The notes under the pieces: model-generated
The model's database searches: none
What the model saw: the letters and a program-made list of their open reading frames with translations, nothing else
Told to the model about the DNA's origin: nothing
Shown here: piece after piece, positions 5,414 to 10,267 of the stretch
Numbering within the stretch: position 1 is the stretch's first letter
Layout: every line of letters starts with the position of its first letter
Made by a program: the position numbers and the translations under genes
Source: Burkholderiales bacterium UBA2647
Lineage (GTDB): Bacteria > Pseudomonadota > Gammaproteobacteria > Burkholderiales > Burkholderiaceae_E
Direction of reading: 5' to 3'
Length of the DNA stretch: 10,267 nucleotides
Assembly: GCA_002359635.1 (NCBI GenBank)
Contig: DENJ01000111.1
Coordinates: 125,101-135,367, forward strand

Positions 5414-7803
5414 TCTTTGGTTTGCAATTTGATGGGCTCAACAAGGCGATTGTTTACCCATCGGCCGGCCTGTTTGACCTGTCCTTTGGCGTCGTAAAGC
5501 ATGCCGAGTCCATGCGGCTGGTCCGCTTCAAAAAATCCTACGTAGCGCGAACCGTCTGAGAGCGTGTAAACCCCTCTGCCGCAACGCTTATCCTGTTCCC
5601 ACTGTCCATGATAGCTCTTGCCATCGGGCCAGTAGTAGCTGCCATGCCCGTGAAAGTGTTTGGCAACAAAACCGCCAACGTAGCGTCGTCCATCGCTGAG
5701 TTGAAGATCGCCCTGTCCCTCCGCGTGGCCCTGATGAAACAAACCGCGGTAGACGCGCCCATCGGGTGATCGTAAGCATCCATGACCCTGGGGCTTGCCG
5801 TGTTCAAAGCTCCCCTCATACAGGCTTCCATCGGCTGTTTTCAGTCGACCTTGCCCATGGGGTTCGTGACCCAAGAAAAACCCCTTGTAGATGCTGCCAT
5901 CAATGGACTTTAACGAACCTTCGCCAATGAGTTCGCCTTCGAGCCAGTGACCTTGGAAGATGCGACCGTCCGCGAGTCGCAAAATGCCCTGGCCCTGCGG
6001 TACGCCAGCTGAGAAATGGCCCTCAAAATGGCGTCCGTCGGGCAAATCCATCTGACCAAGCCCTTGCGGGTCGCCGTGCTCAAACTGCCCAAGATAGCTT
6101 CGTCCGTCCGGCCATCGCAAATGGCCTTGGCCATGCATACGGTGCCGGTACCAGTCGCCTTCATAGCGCAGGCCACTTTCGAGAATGGCCAAACCCTGGC
6201 CATGACGTCTGCCCCGTTGCCAACTGCCGCAATACATTCGTCCATCGGGCCAAGAAAGAATACCCTCGCCATGAAAGCGCCCGTGTTCGAACTCCCCAAC
6301 ATAGCTTCTACCGTCAGGCAAGCGCATGACGCCCTGTTTGTGCGGTCTGCCCTGCTCGATATAGCCTTCATAACTTCTTCCATCGGGCCAGTGCAGGCTT
6401 CCTTCGCCTTTTGGGGTGTGGCCTTCGAAGGGGCCCTGATATCGCCTGCCGTCCGGCCAGACCATGCTGCCACGCCCGCGGATGGCGGCTTGAAACCAGT
6501 CCCCGGCGTAGCTTGTTCCGTCGGCAAGCGTAAGTGTGCCAAAGCCCGCTGGCTCGCCGCGCTCAAAACGACCGATAAACAAATTGCCGCTTGCGCTGCG
6601 CAGTCGACCGTCCCCTTGAGGTACGCCATCGTCGAATTGACCCACATACTCTGTCTGGTCGGGCCAATGCATGCTGCCTTGTCCCTGCGGCCGCTCCTTG
6701 CTGATCTGCCCGGTGTAGACACGCCCATCAGGCCAGCTGAGCTTGCCTGGGCCGCGCAGTAAATCGCCTTCGAATTGCCCCTGTAGCTCGCGGCCGTCGG
6801 GAAAGCGCAAGCAAGCCATCCCACGGATGCGTCCGTCGACCCATGGACCGGTCAGCTGCTTGCCGCAAGGCCAGGTCATGGTTGCCAAGCCCTGCGCCAC
6901 ATCATCACGCCAGGTCACAAGCATTTGACGACCATCGGGCCAGTGCGACAGTGCATCGCCATCACGCTTGCCGCGTCGCCAATGACCGACGGTACGAATA
7001 CCGTCGGGCGCAAAACTTGTGGCCTCTCCCTCAGCCAGACCGCTTCGCCAATGAGCAACAAAGCGCGAGCCATCGGCGTATTGCCTCTCGCCTGGGCCGT
7101 TGGCCTGACCCGCTTTGAACGCCCCAAGATGAACACTACCGTCTGGCGAGCGCATCTCGCCCTGGCCGTTGGGCTCGGCCATCCACAATGCGCCTCGATA
7201 GCTTCTTCCGTCCGGCCAGGTCAACTCGCCTTCATCGGCGAGTTCACCGTCCCGCAAACGGCCTTGGAATACTCGACCGTCGGGCCATGCTAGACGCCCA
7301 AAGCCATTGGCTTCATCCTCAAAGCGTCCTTCGAAAGCCCGTCCGTCGGGCCAAGTAAGTCGACCCAATCCCTTCGGCCGCCCTTCCTGATACTGGCCCT
7401 CGTAAACCATGCCGTTCGGACGTTTGGTTTTGCCGCTGCCCTGAGCGTATCCGTCGAGCACTTGGCCCTGAAAGATGCAACCGTCAGGATAGCTGACACG
7501 GACTTCACCGATCAGCTCACCGGCTTGCCAACGTCCTTCAATGCGTATGCCGTCAGGCTGCGTCCAACTCGCATCGCCTTGCGGCAAACCATCGAACAGC
7601 TTGCCTTCAAAAATGCTTCCATCTTGCAGATGTACTCTCAGCCGCTCGTGCTGAATCAATTCATTGAGTTGCAACTGGTAGCCACGTAAATCGATGGCTG
7701 GGGTGCTTGCGGTCTGGGTTTCTGCCGGCTCGGGCTCAGGGTGCCGGCCTTGGGCATCAGCGCCATCGGCCGGGATAGGCTTGACTTGCTTGGGGCTCAA
7801 CAC
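5371..7803 (-). CDS. Giant MORN-repeat protein (31 tandem repeats)
   Basis: An 810-residue protein that is almost wholly MORN repeats. Residues 1-59 form a Pro/Glu/Ala-rich lead and a short helix (about 41-57). From residue 60 to 771 there are 31 head-to-tail repeats, each of 23 residues except the fifth (22), with a consensus near PDGRxYxGxFxxGxPxGxGxLxW. The last 39 residues contain one decayed half-repeat and a polar tail. Repeats 8-12 have lost several of the aromatic and glycine positions. MORN repeats fold as beta-hairpins into a long sheet and in eukaryotes serve as scaffolds or lipid-associated parts; bacterial roles are largely unknown. There is no signal peptide or membrane segment, so it is probably cytoplasmic. 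The GTG start is directly preceded by an in-frame stop, so no earlier start is possible. It lies 40 bp after a 68-residue unknown gene, probably co-transcribed. Confidence 0.95.
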   Translation of the reverse strand: MLSPKQVKPIPADGADAQGRHPEPEPAETQTASTPAIDLRGYQLQLNELIQHERLRVHLQDGSIFEGKLFDGLPQGDASWTQPDGIRIEGRWQAGELIGEVRVSYPDGCIFQGQVLDGYAQGSGKTKRPNGMVYEGQYQEGRPKGLGRLTWPDGRAFEGRFEDEANGFGRLAWPDGRVFQGRLRDGELADEGELTWPDGRSYRGALWMAEPNGQGEMRSPDGSVHLGAFKAGQANGPGERQYADGSRFVAHWRSGLAEGEATSFAPDGIRTVGHWRRGKRDGDALSHWPDGRQMLVTWRDDVAQGLATMTWPCGKQLTGPWVDGRIRGMACLRFPDGRELQGQFEGDLLRGPGKLSWPDGRVYTGQISKERPQGQGSMHWPDQTEYVGQFDDGVPQGDGRLRSASGNLFIGRFERGEPAGFGTLTLADGTSYAGDWFQAAIRGRGSMVWPDGRRYQGPFEGHTPKGEGSLHWPDGRSYEGYIEQGRPHKQGVMRLPDGRSYVGEFEHGRFHGEGILSWPDGRMYCGSWQRGRRHGQGLAILESGLRYEGDWYRHRMHGQGHLRWPDGRSYLGQFEHGDPQGLGQMDLPDGRHFEGHFSAGVPQGQGILRLADGRIFQGHWLEGELIGEGSLKSIDGSIYKGFFLGHEPHGQGRLKTADGSLYEGSFEHGKPQGHGCLRSPDGRVYRGLFHQGHAEGQGDLQLSDGRRYVGGFVAKHFHGHGSYYWPDGKSYHGQWEQDKRCGRGVYTLSDGSRYVGFFEADQPHGLGMLYDAKGQVKQAGRWVNNRLVEPIKLQTKDYPFEARNDGADAV
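5491..7626 (-). repeat. MORN repeat array, 31 units of 69 bp (one of 66 bp)
   Basis: This is the coding portion for residues 60-771 of the MORN protein. The unit length in DNA is 69 bp, with one 3-bp deletion in the fifth unit (about 7350-7285). Short strings encoding WPDGR recur throughout, while the rest of each unit has diverged, so the array is not a recent slippage product. The repeated composition also leaves long open frames in other phases and on the opposite strand, which are artefacts. Confidence 0.93.
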
Positions 7804-7805
7804 CT

Positions 7806-7820
7806 AGCTTGTCCCAAGCT
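7806..7820 (-). promoter_or_regulatory. Hairpin over the ribosome binding site of the MORN gene
   Basis: Read on the minus strand, AGCTTG and CAAGCT form a 6-bp stem with a three-base GGA loop; the hairpin ends 2 bases before the GTG start codon. The only plausible Shine-Dalgarno sequence, GGGA with 8-base spacing, lies in the loop and its closing pair. Such a structure could lower translation or make it depend on ribosomes arriving from the upstream 68-residue gene. This is inferred from base pairing alone. Confidence 0.4.
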
Positions 7821-7843
7821 GTCGCAGCCTGCTAAAGACTTTG

Positions 7844-8050
7844 TCAGAGTTCCGGTGTGCTGCCACCTGCAGCGGCCTCTTCAAGCTGTTGGCCGACATG
7901 TTTGCCGTCTAATGCTTTTTGGTAGGCCATGCGAGCCATATCCAGTGAAGTCGTGGAAATCACGAGCTTGCCACCGTCCATCACGACGTAGGTGTTGTTT
8001 TGAAGCGATCCATCAAAGCGAACCCGCTCCCAATAGCAACGTTTTCTCAT
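7844..8050 (-). CDS. Small protein of unknown function upstream of the MORN gene
   Basis: A 68-residue soluble protein that I do not recognise. It begins with a basic, aromatic stretch (MRKRCYWERVRF), then has a likely beta section (NTYVVMDGGKLVIST, about residues 19-33), one helix (LDMARMAYQKALDGK, 36-50) and a polar Glu/Ala/Gly tail. There is no signal peptide or membrane segment. The ATG at 8050 has an excellent Shine-Dalgarno sequence (AAGGAG, 5 bases upstream), the main reason for accepting so short a gene. It precedes the MORN gene by 40 bp in the same direction, and together they probably form a two-gene unit. Confidence 0.7.
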   Translation of the reverse strand: MRKRCYWERVRFDGSLQNNTYVVMDGGKLVISTTSLDMARMAYQKALDGKHVGQQLEEAAAGGSTPEL

Positions 8051-8252
8051 CTTTGCTCCTTGCTGCGCGGAATCTCTGTCAAGGACAGGCCTTTGGTGGA
8101 TGAGACCTGATCAAGCGCCCCCACGCCGTAGGCAGGCCCGAAAAATGATCAACCCTGCCGGTTCTCACCATCTCTGGGAGTCTACGGTTAATTCAAAAGA
8201 CGTGGAAGCCCTTTTGATACAACTTTGGTGTAAGTCTTGCCGTGATGAGCGC
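8051..8252. other. Intergenic region with inverted repeats between the regulator and the small gene
   Basis: No gene is supported here. TCAAAAG (8193-8199) and CTTTTGA (8211-8217) form a 7-bp inverted repeat with an 11-base spacer; on the minus strand its T-rich 3' arm follows the winged-helix gene and could be a weak terminator. Nearer the 68-residue gene, GGCAGG (8131-8136) pairs with CCTGCC (8154-8159), and TGAGACC (8101-8107) pairs with GGTTCTCA (8160-8167) with one bulged base. Two copies of TGATCA (8108, 8146) also lie here. Together they may give a folded leader for the small gene and MORN transcript. No convincing -35/-10 pair was found. Confidence 0.35.
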
Positions 8253-8615
8253 TTAACGCGTTGCGGTTTGCATGGCTTTTGCCTTGGCCGAAAACAAGTC
8301 AAGCGCTGTTTTCGTTGGGATGATCTCGCGTTTTCGGGAGTCCGATTGGGAGGTTTCCAACGCGATCAGTTCCATTGCGCGGAGCTTTTTCAAGCGACGA
8401 TGAATGGTGACCGTGCTCGCCAAATGCTCAAAGCTCATGACTTGGCGCACGGTTAAGGGCGTGCCGTTGTGCCAATGCTCACAAACCACATCGAGTAATT
8501 CTTCATGATCGGGCGTTAAACCATCGAAGTCAAAGGATTCGCGAACGGTTTCAATCAATTGGCGATAGCGAAAGTAGAGCGCGACGAGTTCTTGTTTTGC
8601 GGTGCGTTTCAACAC
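8253..8615 (-). CDS. Winged-helix DNA-binding regulator, MarR-like
   Basis: A 120-residue protein with a single winged helix-turn-helix domain. After an N-terminal helix (residues 5-25) and a linker, residues 36-50 form one helix; LTVRQVMSF (54-62) and STVTIHRRLKKLRAMELI (67-84) form the turn and recognition helices; SQSDSRKREIIPTKTA (89-104) is the basic wing; and a last helix may mediate dimerisation. The layout is like MarR-type regulators but shorter, and the ligand is unknown. The start is GTG at 8615, with GGAG four bases upstream; a TTG as the next codon would have better spacing. It lies only 8 bp after the CBS gene and its ribosome binding site reaches toward that stop, so the two are surely co-transcribed. 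It is the natural candidate to control its own operon. Confidence 0.85.
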   Translation of the reverse strand: MLKRTAKQELVALYFRYRQLIETVRESFDFDGLTPDHEELLDVVCEHWHNGTPLTVRQVMSFEHLASTVTIHRRLKKLRAMELIALETSQSDSRKREIIPTKTALDLFSAKAKAMQTATR

Positions 8616-8623
8616 GGTTCTCC

Positions 8624-9037
8624 TCAGAAATAAGTTTCGATATCCTGGTCATGAAAATCGATAAGCAGCCTCATGACATCGGTCATCGAAATCATGCCGA
8701 TCACCCGACCTGCCTCGCTGACCGGCAGGTGCCTGAATTTTCCAGCATTCATCAATTCGATACAGTCCTGAATACTTGCGTCGGGTGAAACCGTGGTGAC
8801 GTCCTTCGTCATGACATCACCGACCGTCAATTCGGCGGGGTCACGTTGGATTGCCACAATTTTGTGGACATAGTCTCGGTCAGTGAATATCCCAACCATT
8901 TGATCGTCTTTCATCACAATCAGGCTATGAATGTTATCGGCCACCATCATCGAGACGGCCTGATTGACCGGCGTTTCTTCGCTGGTGGTCATGAGAGCCT
9001 TTGTTCTTGACGCCAAGAATTCTTTCACGGTATTCAT
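8624..9037 (-). CDS. CBS-domain pair protein
   Basis: A 137-residue protein consisting of two CBS domains (about residues 13-62 and 75-127). CBS pairs form a Bateman module that binds adenine nucleotides or related ligands and reports energy or redox state. Visible hallmarks are IHSLIVMKDDQMVGIFTDRD (36-55) and FRHLPVSEAGRVIGMISMTD (101-120), each ending in the conserved T-D that contacts ribose phosphate, and VMTKDVTTVSP at the start of the second domain. No catalytic or membrane part is attached, so it is a stand-alone sensor. The ATG at 9037 has AGGAG 8 bases upstream. It starts 15 bp after the stop of the duplicated-Cys gene and ends 8 bp before the winged-helix gene, so all three form an operon. 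Confidence 0.93.
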   Translation of the reverse strand: MNTVKEFLASRTKALMTTSEETPVNQAVSMMVADNIHSLIVMKDDQMVGIFTDRDYVHKIVAIQRDPAELTVGDVMTKDVTTVSPDASIQDCIELMNAGKFRHLPVSEAGRVIGMISMTDVMRLLIDFHDQDIETYF

Positions 9038-9052
9038 CGCTTCAACTCCTGA

Positions 9053-9592
9053 TCATGTGAACAAGTAGCGATAGTGATCGCAGTGCTGTATGGGACTCAT
9101 GTACATCGAAGAGGTGCGCGAAGTCAGATTCACACAGCGAAAGCTACGGTCCCGCTCGATACGCAAGAAGTAAGCCTTCCTGGTGACACGATCATCCCGA
9201 TCGCGTTCCTCTTTCTTAATGAGTTTTCGTTCGCCTTCCCACCACGAGCAGGTGGCACAGCAGGCCTGGTTCAAATGGACCAGTGCCATATTGGGATCGG
9301 CCTGCGTTCCCTTGAAGTAAGCTTTGAACTGCAGGCAAATGGCTGAATAAAGCATTTCCTTGCCGTGCTTGATCGAACCTGGTGCAAGGCAATGTCCGTT
9401 AGCCTTATCCGCTACTCTGGTAAAAAACACAGCCGGGTGATCGATGGAGGGTTGTCCTTGTGGGAATCGTTTGATGAATTTGCGTGTGCCGTCCCACGAA
9501 ACACAATTACCGCAACATCGCCGATCCGCTGCGAGCGTTTGCGTCAGCTGCGGATCTGAGCCTGAGCCCTCTTCCTCGTGTGTTTCTGTCAT
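9053..9592 (-). CDS. Cysteine-rich protein with two identically spaced halves, unknown family
   Basis: A 179-residue soluble protein that I do not recognise. It is a tandem duplication of an 85-residue unit: cysteines 26, 27, 30, 68 and 86 recur at 111, 112, 115, 153 and 171, each exactly 85 residues later. Each half reads CCxxCxxWxGxRKxIK, then an aromatic-rich strand (FFTRV and YFLRI), a cysteine 38 residues after the third, and a last C-x-x-[FY]-[KR]. With three clustered and two distant cysteines, each half could hold a zinc ion, an iron-sulfur cluster or a redox disulfide. The N-terminal 25 residues are acidic and lack a signal peptide. The ATG at 9592 is the family-independent best guess; its Shine-Dalgarno sequence is weak (GGGA, 10 bases away). 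It is the first gene of the operon with the CBS and winged-helix proteins, and 117 bp after the copper chaperone gene. Confidence 0.85.
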   Translation of the reverse strand: MTETHEEEGSGSDPQLTQTLAADRRCCGNCVSWDGTRKFIKRFPQGQPSIDHPAVFFTRVADKANGHCLAPGSIKHGKEMLYSAICLQFKAYFKGTQADPNMALVHLNQACCATCSWWEGERKLIKKEERDRDDRVTRKAYFLRIERDRSFRCVNLTSRTSSMYMSPIQHCDHYRYLFT

Positions 9593-9598
9593 GGCCTA

Positions 9599-9658
9599 TT
9601 TTCCCGGAAAACCTGCTTTGAGCAGTCAATCGATGTCCCTTGAGCTCAAGGCTGACAT
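9599..9658. promoter_or_regulatory. Cluster of dyads upstream of the Cys/CBS/winged-helix operon
   Basis: Three symmetrical elements lie in 60 bp before the operon's first gene. TTTTCC-C-GGAAAA covers 9599-9611. CTGCT-TTG-AGCAG covers 9613-9625; on the minus strand it is followed by GTTTTCC and might weakly stop read-through from the copper chaperone gene. CCTTGAGCTCAAGG (9638-9651) is a perfect 14-bp palindrome, flanked by ATGTC (9633-9637) and GACAT (9654-9658), which extend the symmetry after a two-base offset. The palindrome has the size of a dimeric-regulator operator, and the operon encodes a winged-helix protein. A TTGACT at about 9632-9627 (minus) might be a -35 box, but no matching -10 is clear. 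Confidence 0.45.
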
Positions 9659-9709
9659 GCTACACGTCTAACGCCGCTAGGCCATCCTTGGTGCGTCTAG
9701 CAGGTCCGC

Positions 9710-10201
9710 TTAATGCTTGTGTTTGACCGCCTGCCCGAGAGCGCGTGTTGAGGCCTTGATCTCGACGGACTCCTTCTTGCCCTCCTTGTTTTCAAAGACA
9801 AGGGTAATCGGAACAGTCTCGCCCTCCTTAATGTCCTGCTTAAGCTGCATCAGCATGACATGATAACCACCCGGCTTCAGATCCACCGCGCGCCCGGCCG
9901 GTAAATCAATGCCAGCCACAGCAGACATCTTCATGACATCTTTTTCCATTTTCATTTCGTGAATTTCGACCAAGCCGGCGACCGGTGATTGAGCCTGAAC
10001 AAGGCGCATCGGGCTACTTGCCGTGAGCTTCATGAAGGCTCCCGTGGCTTGCTGGCCCTTGACAGTTGCCCTGACCCAGGGCTCCTGGACTTGGATGGAT
10101 TGAGCGAAGACCTCGATGCTGGTTAACAAGGTGACGCTATGCAACAAGGTGACGCTAAGGATTGCTGTTCGGATGCGTTTGAAGGGGAGGCAAAGAAACA
10201 T
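9710..10201 (-). CDS. Periplasmic copper chaperone, PCu(A)C family
   Basis: A 163-residue exported protein of the PCu(A)C (DUF461) family, which binds copper in the periplasm and hands it to the CuA or CuB site of cytochrome oxidases. The exact family copper motif H-x10-M-x21-H-x-M is present as His81, Met92, His114 and Met116, in the contexts HEMKME and GGYHVM. Residues 1-33 are a signal peptide with likely cleavage after VFA; its hydrophobic core contains a doubled six-residue unit (SVTLLH/SVTLLT). The mature part has the usual cupredoxin-like beta content and ends in HKH, possibly an extra metal ligand. The ATG at 10201 has AGGA 6 bases upstream. No SCO or oxidase gene is visible in the 66 bases remaining upstream. 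Assignment is firm. Confidence 0.95.
   Translation of the reverse strand: MFLCLPFKRIRTAILSVTLLHSVTLLTSIEVFAQSIQVQEPWVRATVKGQQATGAFMKLTASSPMRLVQAQSPVAGLVEIHEMKMEKDVMKMSAVAGIDLPAGRAVDLKPGGYHVMLMQLKQDIKEGETVPITLVFENKEGKKESVEIKASTRALGQAVKHKH
10125..10157. repeat. Perfect 18-bp-period tandem duplication in the copper chaperone signal peptide
   Basis: AACAAGGTGACGCTA occurs at 10125-10139 and again, unchanged, at 10143-10157, separated by three bases. The 18-bp period is in frame and doubles six residues (SVTLL plus His or Thr) of the signal peptide's hydrophobic core. Identity at every base of the 15-mer suggests a recent slippage duplication. Confidence 0.85.
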
Positions 10202-10267
10202 GTCCTATCCTTTTGTTTGTGTTGGCGGCAAATGAGTTTGGCAAGGCGGACCGCAAGGCTTATCGTT

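Noticed and set aside
6016..6762. Plus-strand open frame of 248 codons opposite the MORN gene
   Set aside because: It is antisense to the repeats and its apparent periodicity mirrors the MORN units; no ribosome binding site was seen.
5910..6824. Long open frame (304 codons) on the minus strand inside the MORN gene
   Set aside because: It is the +1 phase of the 69-bp repeats. The repeated codon pattern avoids stops in this phase too; its composition (Ala, Thr, Met, Gly) has no domain logic.
5491..7626. CRISPR-like regular repeats
   Set aside because: The 69-bp period is coding, the units are diverged along their length and there are no distinct spacers.
8100..8456. 118-codon plus-strand frame
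   Set aside because: It runs antisense into the winged-helix gene, which has a convincing domain and operon position.
10205..10267. Open frame entering from the right edge (minus) and ending in TAG just before the copper chaperone, with a CGPPC stretch
   Set aside because: Only 20 codons are visible and a second frame is also open. It could be the end of an upstream gene, but 63 bases are too few to support it.

Overview
The window reads as bacterial chromosome of moderate GC, most likely from a betaproteobacterium (Burkholderiales-like). That placement is an inference from the copper chaperone near the right end, whose sequence style resembles Burkholderiales PCu(A)C proteins, and from the general gene content. 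There is no rRNA, tRNA, insertion sequence, phage gene or CRISPR array. Coding density is high and most genes lie on the minus strand.

Layout from left to right. (1) The 5' end of a short-chain dehydrogenase (minus) faces a 49-residue secreted Cys/Lys-rich peptide (plus, 200-349) that has an unusually complete Shine-Dalgarno sequence. A long hairpin (454-484) and a DUF6969-like hypothetical gene (plus, 541-1212) follow. (2) A minus-strand run goes from a carboxymuconolactone-decarboxylase-family protein (4950) through an MFS transporter to a photolyase/cryptochrome-family flavoprotein that ends at 1253, convergent with the DUF6969-like gene. (3) A GYD-like small protein (plus, 5051-5413) diverges from the decarboxylase-family gene; the shared 100-bp region holds a promoter candidate with an inverted repeat inside it. 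(4) An 810-residue protein built almost entirely of 31 MORN repeats (minus, 5371-7803) has a 68-residue unknown protein just upstream; its 3' end overlaps the GYD-like gene by 43 bp. (5) A compact minus-strand operon follows: a protein made of two identically spaced Cys-rich halves (9592), a two-CBS-domain protein (9037) and a winged-helix regulator (8615). Several dyads precede it. (6) A periplasmic PCu(A)C copper chaperone (10201-9710) ends the window.

How the parts may work together (inference). The cysteine-duplication/CBS/winged-helix genes are packed closely enough to be one transcript and look like a sensing and regulatory module of unknown signal. The copper chaperone upstream and the Cys/Lys-rich secreted peptide at the other end suggest metal handling, but nothing in the sequence proves a link. 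The MORN protein and its small partner form a second uncharacterised unit. The best candidates for undescribed biology are the duplicated five-cysteine protein with its operon, the 31-repeat MORN protein with its small partner, and the small secreted Cys peptide.
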